A stretch of 36,529 bases of DNA, from positions 1 to 36,529 of the forward strand of contig CANGIZ010000016.1 in assembly GCA_947454025.1 (NCBI GenBank). Reading direction: 5' to 3'. The position numbers were made by a program, and so were the translations under genes. This DNA is from Bacteroidota bacterium (GTDB lineage: Bacteria > Bacteroidota > Bacteroidia > Chitinophagales > Chitinophagaceae). A model generated the notes under the pieces. It saw only the letters and a list, made by a program, of their open reading frames with translations. It searched no databases and was not told the DNA's origin. Below are positions 8,721 through 17,440 of the stretch, one piece after another; positions within the stretch are counted from its first letter, which is position 1; every line of letters starts with the position of its first letter.

Positions 8721-8741
8721 TGCCATATTTAGCAATTGAAG

Positions 8742-9692
8742 ATGAAGGTTCATTACGATTTACAGCATTTACCCCCTTTTAGAAAGGGTATCATCACCAC
8801 TGGTGCATTTGATGGTGTCCACCGAGGACATCAACAAATTATTCATAGAATGAAGGCTATTGCAGCCACAACAGGGGGCGAAACAATTATTGTTACGTTC
8901 CATCCACATCCTAGAAAAATCACCTCTTCGGTACCTGGAGAAATCAAACAGCTTACCTGCTTAAATGAAAGAATTGAATTGCTTTCAAAAGCAGGCATTG
9001 ACCATTTGGTTGTGATTCCTTTTGATTACCATTTTTCCAATTTGACTGCCGAAGAATATGTGACTTCATTTTTGGTACAACATTTTCATCCACATACCAT
9101 AATAGTGGGATATGATCATCGTTTTGGAAAAGGTCGCACAGGCAATTTTGAATTATTACAAAACTATGGGCAACAGCACGGATTTAATGTTGAACAAATT
9201 AATGAACAACTAGTAGGTGATGAAATTGTAAGCTCTACCCATATTCGCAATTACCTAGCAGATAAAAACATCGTAAAAGCGAATGAGCTGTTGGGTTATG
9301 CGTATTTTTTTGAAGGATTTATTGTACGCGGAAATCAAATTGGAAGAACGATTGGATTTCCCACTGCCAACTTACATATTAATGATGAAGAAAAATTAAT
9401 TCCATCCAATGGCGTGTATGCAGTGCGCGTATCAGGCGTTTGCTTTGGCAATAATACTTTGGATGGCATGATGAATATTGGCGTTAGACCAACTGTTGAT
9501 GGACATAAAAAAGTGATTGAAGTAAATATCTTTGATTTTAATGAAGACATTTACGAACAAACCATTACAGTTATGGTGTATGATTTTATAAGAGGTGAAG
9601 TTAAATTCAATGGACTAGATGCTTTGAAGGCTCAACTTAATGAAGATGTAAATACTGCAACTTCTATTTTGAAGCAGTATCCATTATCTTAA
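8742..9692 (+). CDS. ribF: Bifunctional riboflavin kinase / FAD synthetase
   Basis: RibF phosphorylates riboflavin to FMN and adenylylates FMN to FAD. The N-terminal nucleotidyltransferase domain carries TTGAFDGVHRGHQQ with the HxGH motif and a downstream STHIRNYL in place of the ISST-type motif. The C-terminal flavokinase domain begins near residue 184 with the GRTIGFPTANL signature (GxPTAN type). I chose the ATG at 8742, giving 316 residues; a TTG two codons earlier (8736) is in frame but gains nothing. The last 29 bases overlap the 3' end of holA on the opposite strand. Confidence 0.95.
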   Translation: MKVHYDLQHLPPFRKGIITTGAFDGVHRGHQQIIHRMKAIAATTGGETIIVTFHPHPRKITSSVPGEIKQLTCLNERIELLSKAGIDHLVVIPFDYHFSNLTAEEYVTSFLVQHFHPHTIIVGYDHRFGKGRTGNFELLQNYGQQHGFNVEQINEQLVGDEIVSSTHIRNYLADKNIVKANELLGYAYFFEGFIVRGNQIGRTIGFPTANLHINDEEKLIPSNGVYAVRVSGVCFGNNTLDGMMNIGVRPTVDGHKKVIEVNIFDFNEDIYEQTITVMVYDFIRGEVKFNGLDALKAQLNEDVNTATSILKQYPLS

Positions 9693-10674
9693 TTACCAAT
9701 TCCTTTAACATATCTCCGTCGGTATTATCGGCATTATTAATTCCAATAACTCTTAGGTTGTATTCTTGTATAAGCAATAAAATATGCTCTACTTTTCCAT
9801 AAGCATAATGACGTGCAGCTGCACTATAATTCTTTACCAAAAAAGGTGGAATTCCTACTTCACTCGCAATACGTCGTTCGTCGGAAGTACCTAATCCATA
9901 TATTGCATACAACTTACTAAAGAAAGCATACAAGGTGGGTAAAATCAATTGAATAGGTGCTGCTTTATTATTGGATTCGAAATATTGAATCATTTTAATG
10001 GCCTTAGAAAAGTTTTTTTGCGCCACTGCATCCTGAAATTCAAATGCATTGTATTCTTTACTAATGCCAATGTACTTTTCAATATCATCCTCGGTCATTT
10101 TTTTACGATCACCCAAATTCACAATTAACTTTTCTAATTCATTTTGGATCCTACTTAAGTCATTGCCAATATGGTCCACAATAATTTGAACAGCTTTTGG
10201 ACTTATTTGATATCCCCGCTCGGCCACCCAATTCATCACCCATTCCGGCAACTTATTGTCGTACATTTTTTTTGTACTCACCACAACAGCCTTTGTTTTT
10301 AAAGCCTTAGCCAAAGCCGATCTTCCATCAACGTTTTTATCCTTATGTGCTACAATAAAAATTGTTGAACGCAAAGGGTTTTCAATATAGGAGAGTAGTT
10401 TTTCTATTTGCCCCATATGTTGGGCTTCTTTTAAAATCACCACCTGCTTTTCAGCGAAAACTGGATAACGCTTACAAGCATTTAAAACTTGTGTCCAGTC
10501 AGCATCCTTTCCATAAAAAATAGTCAAGTTAAATGCCTGTTCTGCTTCTGCTAACAAATGTTTTTCAGCATATTCAACAACCTGATCAATGTAAAAAGGC
10601 TCCTCGCCCTCTAACCAATAGACGGCATCATATACATTGTTTTTCCAATTGGTTATTATTTTTGAAGTGGGCAT
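9664..10674 (-). CDS. holA: DNA polymerase III subunit delta
   Basis: Delta opens the sliding clamp within the clamp-loader complex at the replication fork. The protein (336 residues from ATG 10674) starts with the family pattern VYWLEGEEPFYIDQVVEYAE, continues through a AAA-like core without a functional Walker A, as expected for delta, and ends in a helical collar domain containing VAQKNFSKAIKMIQYF and IPPFLVKNY. The assigned start is ATG at 10674; a TTG two codons upstream is in frame. An exact -7 element ends only three bases before this ATG, suggesting a leaderless or near-leaderless mRNA. The gene converges on and overlaps ribF by 29 bases. Confidence 0.9.
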   Translation of the reverse strand: MPTSKIITNWKNNVYDAVYWLEGEEPFYIDQVVEYAEKHLLAEAEQAFNLTIFYGKDADWTQVLNACKRYPVFAEKQVVILKEAQHMGQIEKLLSYIENPLRSTIFIVAHKDKNVDGRSALAKALKTKAVVVSTKKMYDNKLPEWVMNWVAERGYQISPKAVQIIVDHIGNDLSRIQNELEKLIVNLGDRKKMTEDDIEKYIGISKEYNAFEFQDAVAQKNFSKAIKMIQYFESNNKAAPIQLILPTLYAFFSKLYAIYGLGTSDERRIASEVGIPPFLVKNYSAAARHYAYGKVEHILLLIQEYNLRVIGINNADNTDGDMLKELVIKIMDTASK

Positions 10675-10677
10675 ACC

Positions 10678-10685
10678 CAAAGATA
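10678..10685 (-). promoter_or_regulatory. -7 promoter element immediately before holA
   Basis: On the minus strand TATCTTTG (10685 down to 10678) matches TAnnTTTG and is separated from the ATG at 10674 by three bases. Normal spacing would put the transcription start at the A of the start codon. A possible -33 element is only a mismatched TTCG about 18 bases upstream. Confidence 0.4.
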
Positions 10686-10788
10686 AAGATTCATGTTACC
10701 GAACCGTTAAAAAAATGTACAAATTATGCAAATTGGAGATATGTCTAATTTTTTTGTAACTTAGGGGCAAATAAATAATATCATTTTT

Positions 10789-11700
10789 ATGAGTAATGAA
10801 TCAACAGGAAGCAGCAGTAAAATAATCATTGGAGTATTGATTGTTGCCTTAATCGGATCTTGGATTTACTTTAACAGTTCTAAGACTGAGTTAATAACAC
10901 AAAACGAGGTAAAAGTTGCGGCTATTGATAGCAGCAAAAACATTATCCAATCAGAGTTTATAGCAGCATCTGCTAAAGTAGATTCTTTAACACAACAGAA
11001 CACACAGTTGACTGGAGACTTAGCAACAAAGACTAGTGAAATCCAACAATTAAAATCGAATATTGGCAATATCTTAAAAAAGAAAAATGCTTCTGATAAG
11101 GAATTGTCTGAAGCAAAAACAATGATTGCTGAATTAAACGGCAAGTTAAATGGTTTGGTTGCTGATTTAGAAAAAGCACAAACAGAAAATAAACAATTGA
11201 CTGCCAAGAATGAAGATTTAACCAATCAAAATACAAGCTTAAATACGAACCTATCTGCAACTACTAAGGAAAAAGAAAGATTACAAGATATTGGATCTAC
11301 TTTACACGCTTCTGCATTTAGCATTCAATCTTTACGTGTAAGAGAAGATGGCACTGAAAGACAAACCAACAATACAAGAAGAGCAAATACCATTCGTTTG
11401 GCTTTCCAAATTGACAAAAACAAAATCACTCCAAGTGGTACACAGGATTTATATGTATGTATTACTGGTCCTGATGGAAAAGCATTTGGCGAAGCAGGAA
11501 ATATTGCTACAAGAGAAGATGGTCAAAGATCTTACTCAAATAAAATTTCAGTACAATACGTTCAAAACGCAGTATTACCAGTTAGCTATGATATTAAGCA
11601 AACAACTAAATTAGCAGAAGGCGAATACAAAGTGGAAGTTTATCACAATGGTTTTAAAATCGGTGAAGGCAAAACTTCAATGAGAAAAAGTATTTTCTAA
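10789..11700 (+). CDS. Membrane-anchored coiled-coil protein of unknown function
   Basis: No characterised family is recognised. The 303-residue product has a short polar N-terminus, a single hydrophobic segment at about 12-28 (a signal anchor), then a long Gln/Asn/Thr/Lys-rich heptad region (about 38-170, for example KTSEIQQLKSNIGNILKKKN), and a C-terminal beta-rich domain (about 175-303) with ITGPDGKAFGEAGN and GEYKVEVYHNGFKIGEG, which looks like a small Ig- or jelly-roll-like sandwich. The expected topology is an inner-membrane anchor with the coil and C-terminal domain in the periplasm. It stands alone between holA and a strong bidirectional terminator. A weak promoter candidate is TTG near 10734 with TAACTTAG at 10757-10764, which carries one mismatch. 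Confidence 0.85.
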   Translation: MSNESTGSSSKIIIGVLIVALIGSWIYFNSSKTELITQNEVKVAAIDSSKNIIQSEFIAASAKVDSLTQQNTQLTGDLATKTSEIQQLKSNIGNILKKKNASDKELSEAKTMIAELNGKLNGLVADLEKAQTENKQLTAKNEDLTNQNTSLNTNLSATTKEKERLQDIGSTLHASAFSIQSLRVREDGTERQTNNTRRANTIRLAFQIDKNKITPSGTQDLYVCITGPDGKAFGEAGNIATREDGQRSYSNKISVQYVQNAVLPVSYDIKQTTKLAEGEYKVEVYHNGFKIGEGKTSMRKSIF

Positions 11701-11719
11701 TCCTGAATTAGATGACTAT

Positions 11720-11752
11720 AAAAAAAGCCGCTCCATTTGAGCGGCTTTTTTT
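11720..11752. terminator. Bidirectional intrinsic terminator
   Basis: GCCGCTC (11727-11733) pairs with GAGCGGC (11739-11745) around a 5-base loop. A-run 11720-11726 and T-run 11746-11752 extend the stem and act as the U-tract in either direction. It serves the gene ending at 11700 (+) and the gene ending at 11760 (-). Confidence 0.9.
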
Positions 11753-11759
11753 ATGCTGA

Positions 11760-12077
11760 CTAGTAAGTGGACAATTCGTTGTTCGTGCTTACATCTTGCA
11801 TCATATTCCCAATAGGGATATTGTTATAAGATAATGCATAAAACCAAAGTTGTATCGCGGCAGGAGAAACGGTTTCAACAAAAAAATTAGCCTTACTTAA
11901 ATAGGGAATTAATTTTTCGGTCATGTAATGTAATTCATTGGCATCTTCGGTCGCAGACCAAAGTTTTAATAGGTTTTTAAATTGCGCTAATTCATTGTCC
12001 AATAAATGATCGAAGGCATGCAACTGTATGAATTCAGCAACAGCTTCATACAACATTGCTTTGTTGATCGTCTTCAT
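11760..12077 (-). CDS. Small helical protein of unknown function
   Basis: I do not recognise this 105-residue protein. It has no membrane segment or signal peptide and no obvious catalytic motif. Its sequence (EAVAEFIQLHAFDHLLDNEL, then a Trp-containing stretch and LHYMTEKLIPYLSK) predicts several amphipathic helices, with a flexible polar C-terminus rich in Asn, Ser and Thr. The start is ATG at 12077 and the stop lies 8 bases from a strong bidirectional terminator. Upstream, 141 bases separate it from glgB on the same strand, with no clear terminator or -7 element, so it may be an own transcript or the tail of the glycogen operon. The real-gene call rests on the ATG, clean context and terminator placement. 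Confidence 0.65.
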   Translation of the reverse strand: MKTINKAMLYEAVAEFIQLHAFDHLLDNELAQFKNLLKLWSATEDANELHYMTEKLIPYLSKANFFVETVSPAAIQLWFYALSYNNIPIGNMMQDVSTNNELSTY

Positions 12078-12218
12078 AGGGTCATTTTTTAAATGATAAG
12101 ATTGGATTACACAGCAAAGTTCAATACTATATATTACCTAAATGTTAATTTGTATCAGGATTAGTCATATGTGCAAAACTCAATTAAAAATGTGCTTTTA
12201 TCAGCGAGACAATATAGG

Positions 12219-14159
12219 TTATTTGATCACGACCGCTGATAATGCAGGTAATTCAAGACTTAATTTAAACCAATCCCCATTTTCATCCTGTGGTTCCATT
12301 GGAATTTTTGTATTGTATAAATCTCCAACGCCCCAAAATTCTTTAGCATCGCTATTAAATATTTCTTTCCAAGGTTTATTACCATGCACATGAATAGGAT
12401 ATGCTTGTCTTGGTACAGGTGTCATATTCAAGATCACCACTACATCTTCTTTCCAATCCTTTGCACGTCTTCGAAATGCAATTACCCCTTCGGCTCTTTT
12501 ATTCATTTCCACCCATTCAAATCCACCTTTCTCATATTGCAATTCGTACAATGCCGGATTGTTTCTATACAACGCATTTAATTGTTGTACACAAAACTTC
12601 ATGCCGCCATGACTCACATGTTGCAACAAATCCCATTGTAGTTCGGTGGTATAATTCCATTCCTGCGTAGCAGCAAATTCATTACCCATAAATAACAACT
12701 TAGCGCCTGGGTGCGTAAACATATAAGTATACATCAATCTCAAATTCGCAAACTTCTGCCACTCGTCACCTGGCATTTTGTATAACATCGGGCTTTTACC
12801 ATGTACCACTTCGTCATGACTTAAAGGCAACATAAAATGTTCATCGTAATAATACATCATGGAAAAAGAAAATTTATCCTGAGCACCAGAACGCATGATG
12901 GGATCTAATTTAAAGTAATCCAATGTGTCATGCATCCATCCCATCATCCATTTCATACCAAAACCTAATCCGTCCATAAATGTAGGCTGACTTACTCCTG
13001 GCCAATCCGTTGCTTCCTCGGCAATGGTTTGTATCGCAGGAAAATCACGATATAAGGTTTCATTTAAGTCTTTTATAAATGCAATAGCCTCAATATTACC
13101 ATTGCCTCCAAATTCATTGCGCTCCCACTGTCCTTCCTCCCTACTATAATCCAATTTTAACATGGAGCTTACCGCATCTACCCTTAATCCATCAATATGA
13201 AATTGATCACACCAAAAACGGGCACTACTAATTAAAAATGATTTTACCTCACCGCGTTTATAATTAAAAATATAAGAGTTCCAGTCGGGGTGATAGCCTT
13301 TACGCATATCGGCATACTCATAGGTATTTGCACCATCAAACATAAATAATCCATGTGCATCATAAGGAAAATGTGAAGGCACCCAATCGATAATAACTCC
13401 AATTTCAGCAGCATGAAATGCATCCACTAAGGCGGCAAATTCTTGTGGATTACCAAATCGCGAAGTGGGTGCAAAAAACCCAATTCCCTGGTATCCCCAA
13501 CTACCATCAAATGGATGCTCCATCACTGGCATGAATTCCACATGCGTAAAACCCATCTCTTTTACATAGGGTACAAGTAATTGTATGAGTTGTGTATAGG
13601 AATTATAACTGTCCTCATTATTTTTATCTGGACGCATCCAGCTAGCTAAATGTACTTCATACACCGAATAGGGCTGGTCGGTTCTATTGCTGATTTTACG
13701 TTGCTCTAGCCAAGTTTTATCCTTCCACTCATAATTCGTTTGCCATGTTATTGAAGCAGTTAAAGGCCTTAATTCCCAATAATGTGAAAAAGGGTCCCCC
13801 TTGTCTAACTTAGCCCCTTTATAGCCATGTATATGATATTTATACACTTCTCCTTGGTGTATATCTGGAATAAAACCTTCCCAAATACCCGAACTATCTA
13901 AACGCACTTTTAATGGATGTGTAGTATTGTTCCAATCATTAAAATTTCCAACCACAAATACAGCAGTAGCATTAGGTGCCCATACGGAAAAATAAGTGCC
14001 TTTTTTACCAAGCACTTCTATTTGTTTATTGCCAAATAAAGAATACAACGAATAATGCGTTCCATTTTGAAAATTATTGATATCCTCTTGAGTGAATAAA
14101 GAATAATTCCATACTGGCTGTGCAGCGTCTACAAAATGTGCTTCCTCGTATTTTGGCAT
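12219..14159 (-). CDS. glgB: 1,4-alpha-glucan branching enzyme
   Basis: GlgB cuts alpha-1,4-glucan chains and rejoins them as alpha-1,6 branches on glycogen. The 646-residue protein has an N-terminal CBM48 domain (about 48-115, with FSVWAPNATAVFVVGNFNDW), the GH13 barrel (about 160-530) and an all-beta C-terminal domain. Catalytic residues are readable: nucleophile Asp328 in GLRVDAVSSML, acid/base Glu381 in IAEEATDWP, and Asp449 in LPLSHDEVVHGKSP. DGSWGYQGIGFFAPTSRFG (218-236) is typical of branching enzymes. It lacks the extra N1 module of the long E. coli form. The start lies 2 bases after the amylase stop, so the genes are translationally close; this is the last gene of the glycogen operon. 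Confidence 0.96.
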   Translation of the reverse strand: MPKYEEAHFVDAAQPVWNYSLFTQEDINNFQNGTHYSLYSLFGNKQIEVLGKKGTYFSVWAPNATAVFVVGNFNDWNNTTHPLKVRLDSSGIWEGFIPDIHQGEVYKYHIHGYKGAKLDKGDPFSHYWELRPLTASITWQTNYEWKDKTWLEQRKISNRTDQPYSVYEVHLASWMRPDKNNEDSYNSYTQLIQLLVPYVKEMGFTHVEFMPVMEHPFDGSWGYQGIGFFAPTSRFGNPQEFAALVDAFHAAEIGVIIDWVPSHFPYDAHGLFMFDGANTYEYADMRKGYHPDWNSYIFNYKRGEVKSFLISSARFWCDQFHIDGLRVDAVSSMLKLDYSREEGQWERNEFGGNGNIEAIAFIKDLNETLYRDFPAIQTIAEEATDWPGVSQPTFMDGLGFGMKWMMGWMHDTLDYFKLDPIMRSGAQDKFSFSMMYYYDEHFMLPLSHDEVVHGKSPMLYKMPGDEWQKFANLRLMYTYMFTHPGAKLLFMGNEFAATQEWNYTTELQWDLLQHVSHGGMKFCVQQLNALYRNNPALYELQYEKGGFEWVEMNKRAEGVIAFRRRAKDWKEDVVVILNMTPVPRQAYPIHVHGNKPWKEIFNSDAKEFWGVGDLYNTKIPMEPQDENGDWFKLSLELPALSAVVIK

Positions 14160-14161
14160 AA

Positions 14162-16021
14162 TTATTTTGTTAATTCAATTACTTGCATCGTCATAGCAGG
14201 AATTGAAAATTCGTTTCCGATACTATTTCCTGATTCAATATTTTTTCCTCCTTTAAACCCATTTGTTCTTTCTTGAAAATCCGACATCTTTATATTTCGC
14301 GCCTTTGTATCTGTATTCATAATACACATTACAGTCTCACTTTCATTATATCGGAAATAAACATACAAGCCATTATCAGGTAAATATTGCATAAACTTGC
14401 CCGTTGTTAATGCTGCAGATTTTTTTCGATAGCTCCCTAAAAATTGAACATAGTGCAAAAAGTCTGATTCCTCTTTGCTTAATCCCTGCTCAGCAAATGC
14501 ATTCTTTTTATCGCCCTCCCAGCCTCCCGGAAAGTCCAAGCGCACCCAACCATCTGGATTGGAAATGCCTTTCATTAATATTTCAGATCCATAATACATT
14601 TGAGGAATGCCTCTACTTGTAAATAACCATGTATACGCCATCTTATCCTTTGCAATATTTTCGCCCAAAGAAGATAAAATTCTGGTCATGTCATGATTGT
14701 CTAAGAATATTACATTGTTATTTGCTTGCTTGTATAAAAAATCATGCGCTAAAGTGGAATACAATTTAATCACCCCATTATTCCAGCTATTACTTTCATT
14801 CAATGCTGGCAATAATCCACCAAAGAGCAAACTAAAATCAGAACTTGCTTTTAAATTACTTTTAAATGGCAGATTCATATTGTTTTCTACAAAATAAGCT
14901 TGTGCTGCAACTCCATCCACCCAACATTCTCCGTATGTGAATATTTTAGGGTATTCATCCAGCAAAGCCTTATTCAATCTATTCATCACTTCTACATTAC
15001 AATACTTATAGGTATCCACTCTAAATGCATCTACTCCAAAGGTTTCAACACTCCAAATGGCATTTTGCGTTAAGTATTTTTCAACGAATGGATTTTCATG
15101 ATTTACATCGGGCATTTCGGTTGTGAACCAACCGTCAATCATTTTTCTTTCATCTGCAACACTATGATAAGGATCAAAAATGGCTTGCTCTCTATAATGT
15201 GTTTGAGTATAAGTAGGCCATTGATGTAACCAATCTTTAGCCGGCGCGTCTTGTACCAAAAAATGAAATCTTCCAAAATGATTGTAAACAATATCCTGAA
15301 TTAATTTCATTCCATTGCGATGCAAACTATCACTCAAAGTTAAATAGGCTTTTTCCCCGCCAAATCTTTTTTCAATTACATAATTGTCGGTAGTTGCATA
15401 CCCATGCTCCGTTCGATCGGGCATATCATTTTCAACTACTGGGGTCATCCATAAACTCGTAACGCCTAATTTTTGCAAATAGTCCAAATGATGGGTTACC
15501 CCTTGCAAGTCGCCTCCATGTCTTAAAAAAATAGAGTCCCTATTTAAGGACTGATCTTTTAATCCAGCAATACGGTCATTTGATTTGTCGCCGTTGCTAA
15601 AACGATCGGGCATTAAAAAATAAATTAAATCTGATGTATTTAATCCTTGCGCAAATTGAGTGCCTCTTCCTTTTCTACGGGCTAATAAAGGCCATGACAC
15701 TTTTGTAATTTTACCTGGAGCACTTATTTCAAATTGTATATTACCTTCTTTTGCTATAGGACTAATATCAATATCTGCTGCAATATAATGTCCATTCTCA
15801 AAATGGTGTACCCCTAACAAACTAACTCCTGGATAATTAAGTTTTACATTGGCTTTTGTAAAATCAACCGAAGTGGATCTTAGCAAAACTTGTACTTTAT
15901 GATTCTTCATTTGTACAAACCAATTCGTTGGATAAGCTTGTACAGTTTGCGCATATGCATGAGCAACTTGCAACTGTAGCGCAACAAACAACAATAAACC
16001 TATTTTTTTAGTTGACATCAT
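14162..16021 (-). CDS. Secreted alpha-amylase family protein (cyclomaltodextrinase/neopullulanase type)
   Basis: A GH13 glycoside hydrolase expected to hydrolyse maltodextrins, cyclodextrins or pullulan outside the cytoplasm. From MMSTKK it has 619 residues. It starts with a signal peptide (Lys-Lys, hydrophobic IGLLLFVALQLQVAHA, cleavage plausible near AYA-QT), then an N-terminal Ig-like Cyc-maltodext_N type domain (to about 115), the GH13 barrel, and a C-terminal beta domain. Catalytic residues are Asp336 (DAFRVDTYKY), Glu365 (TYGECWVDG) and Asp444 (FLDNHDMTR). ATGs at 16021 and 16018 are both possible; an upstream in-frame ATG at 16066 would overlap the transporter gene and bury the signal peptide, so I reject it. 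It resembles SusA-type enzymes; the substrate is inferred. It is the fourth gene of the operon. Confidence 0.92.
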   Translation of the reverse strand: MMSTKKIGLLLFVALQLQVAHAYAQTVQAYPTNWFVQMKNHKVQVLLRSTSVDFTKANVKLNYPGVSLLGVHHFENGHYIAADIDISPIAKEGNIQFEISAPGKITKVSWPLLARRKGRGTQFAQGLNTSDLIYFLMPDRFSNGDKSNDRIAGLKDQSLNRDSIFLRHGGDLQGVTHHLDYLQKLGVTSLWMTPVVENDMPDRTEHGYATTDNYVIEKRFGGEKAYLTLSDSLHRNGMKLIQDIVYNHFGRFHFLVQDAPAKDWLHQWPTYTQTHYREQAIFDPYHSVADERKMIDGWFTTEMPDVNHENPFVEKYLTQNAIWSVETFGVDAFRVDTYKYCNVEVMNRLNKALLDEYPKIFTYGECWVDGVAAQAYFVENNMNLPFKSNLKASSDFSLLFGGLLPALNESNSWNNGVIKLYSTLAHDFLYKQANNNVIFLDNHDMTRILSSLGENIAKDKMAYTWLFTSRGIPQMYYGSEILMKGISNPDGWVRLDFPGGWEGDKKNAFAEQGLSKEESDFLHYVQFLGSYRKKSAALTTGKFMQYLPDNGLYVYFRYNESETVMCIMNTDTKARNIKMSDFQERTNGFKGGKNIESGNSIGNEFSIPAMTMQVIELTK

Positions 16022-16025
16022 GATC

Positions 16026-17384
16026 TTATTTTTTGGGTGCACCTGCGTCATGCACAAACAATACACTCACGGCTGCACATAATAATAAAACACCCGCTAA
16101 TACAATTGCATAAATGGGTTGTCCATGGTAAATATATTTTACAATGGCGCCGCCAAATATTCCATTTATAATTTGTGGAATGGTGATAAAGAAATTAAAT
16201 ATACCCATATAAATACCCAACTTTCCCGGAGGTATAGAGCCTGATAATATCACATAAGGCATCGCTAAAATACTTGCCCATGCTAAGCCCACTCCAATCA
16301 TGGAATACGTTAACATCGCTGGATCTTTAATAAAATAGATTGAAAGTAAACCCACCCCACCTGCTACAAGAGAAAATGCGTGTGCTCCTTTTCGGCCTAA
16401 AAATTTTGCTACTAAGGGGATACATAATGCATATACTGCTGCTACTAAATTATACACACCAAAAGCCGAACTCACCATATTCCCAGCCGTATTATATTCT
16501 ACCGATTTTGAATAATTCCCAGTTAACCCATACACATGCGTTGCAACAGCATCTGTAGTGAATACCCACATACTAAACAAAGCGAACCAGGAAAAAAATT
16601 GAACCCAACCTAACTGCTTCATTGTTTTAGGCATATTCTTAAAGTCGCCAATAATATCAGACAATTTTGCTTTTGGCTGATCACCACTTGCGTCTCCACC
16701 ATGATAGGATGCATATTCAGCAGGCGGATATTCCTTTGATAAAAATACTGTGACCAATATAGCAGCAATAAAAACTGCGGCACCTATGTAAAAAGAATAT
16801 TTGATATTATCTGCAACCCCTGACGGGCCTGCTTCCTGTGAATAGCCCATTTTTGCCAACCAGCTTGGCAAAGCCGAACCCACCACAGCTCCTACACCAA
16901 TTAAAAATGTTTGAATCGCAAAACCACTTGTTCTTTGTTCGTCAGGTAAATTATCTGCAACCAAGGCCCTGAATGGTTCCATAGAAACATTAAAGGAAGC
17001 ATCCATTAACATCACCATTCCTGCACCCATCCATAAAGCCGGCAATACATTAGTAAGTACTCCTGAATTGGGTAAAAATACCAATGCAATGGAAGACAAG
17101 ATAGCCCCCACTAAAAAGAAGGGTTTTCGTCTTCCCATTTTTGTCCAAGTATGATCGCTGTAATGTCCAATCAGTGGTTGTACAATCATACCCACCAATG
17201 GAGCAACAATCCAAAACATTGGCAGCTGGTCAACATCGGCGCCAAAGGATCTTAAAATGCGCGAAGTATTTCCATTTTGAAGCGCAAATCCAAATTGAAT
17301 TCCTAAAAATCCAAAACTCATAAACACAATCTGTAAAATAGTCAGTCTTGGTTTTGGTTTGGACTGAACATTGGTATTAAGCAT
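16026..17384 (-). CDS. MFS sugar transporter, SLC45/GPH-like (probable maltose/maltodextrin carrier)
   Basis: A 452-residue inner-membrane protein with about 12 hydrophobic segments. The loop motif HTWTKMGRRKPFFLVGA (about 79-95) matches the GRR-P-F signature of the SLC45/sucrose-carrier group of the major facilitator superfamily. Bacterial relatives in maltose-utilisation loci carry maltose or maltodextrin by proton symport. A hydrophilic central loop (about 214-245) separates the two halves. It lies between glgC (56 bases upstream) and the secreted amylase (stop only 4 bases before the amylase ATG at 16021), which supports uptake of amylase products. A perfect 15-base palindrome sits 16 bases upstream of its start. 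The exact substrate is inference. Confidence 0.88.
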   Translation of the reverse strand: MLNTNVQSKPKPRLTILQIVFMSFGFLGIQFGFALQNGNTSRILRSFGADVDQLPMFWIVAPLVGMIVQPLIGHYSDHTWTKMGRRKPFFLVGAILSSIALVFLPNSGVLTNVLPALWMGAGMVMLMDASFNVSMEPFRALVADNLPDEQRTSGFAIQTFLIGVGAVVGSALPSWLAKMGYSQEAGPSGVADNIKYSFYIGAAVFIAAILVTVFLSKEYPPAEYASYHGGDASGDQPKAKLSDIIGDFKNMPKTMKQLGWVQFFSWFALFSMWVFTTDAVATHVYGLTGNYSKSVEYNTAGNMVSSAFGVYNLVAAVYALCIPLVAKFLGRKGAHAFSLVAGGVGLLSIYFIKDPAMLTYSMIGVGLAWASILAMPYVILSGSIPPGKLGIYMGIFNFFITIPQIINGIFGGAIVKYIYHGQPIYAIVLAGVLLLCAAVSVLFVHDAGAPKK

Positions 17385-17399
17385 AGCAAATCGTTTAAC

Positions 17400-17414
17400 G
17401 TGTAATAATTACAC
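17400..17414. promoter_or_regulatory. Perfect 15-base palindrome in the glgC-transporter gap
   Basis: GTGTAATAATTACAC reads as two perfect 7-base arms around a single central A. The spacing is too tight for a good RNA hairpin, so a dimeric regulator site is the natural reading. It lies 16 bases upstream of the transporter start and 27 bases after the glgC stop, in a place suited to control transporter-amylase-glgB separately from glgA-glgC. No exact -7 element is visible in the gap. Confidence 0.5.
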
Positions 17415-17440
17415 TACAAAATAGGCATAATTGCCGAAAA

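Noticed and set aside
10866-11260. Two antisense ORFs opposite the coiled-coil protein gene
   Set aside because: They mirror the repetitive coiled-coil codons on the other strand and show only Phe/Ser/Leu-rich sequence.
12142-12670. Several short plus-strand ORFs around the 3' end of glgB
   Set aside because: All overlap glgB, which is fully supported, and have no recognisable content. The true gap 12078-12218 holds no convincing gene or terminator.
15984-16066. Longer N-terminus for the amylase starting at 16066
   Set aside because: It would overlap the transporter gene and place 15 extra residues before a standard signal peptide; ATG 16021 or 16018 gives a normal exported protein.
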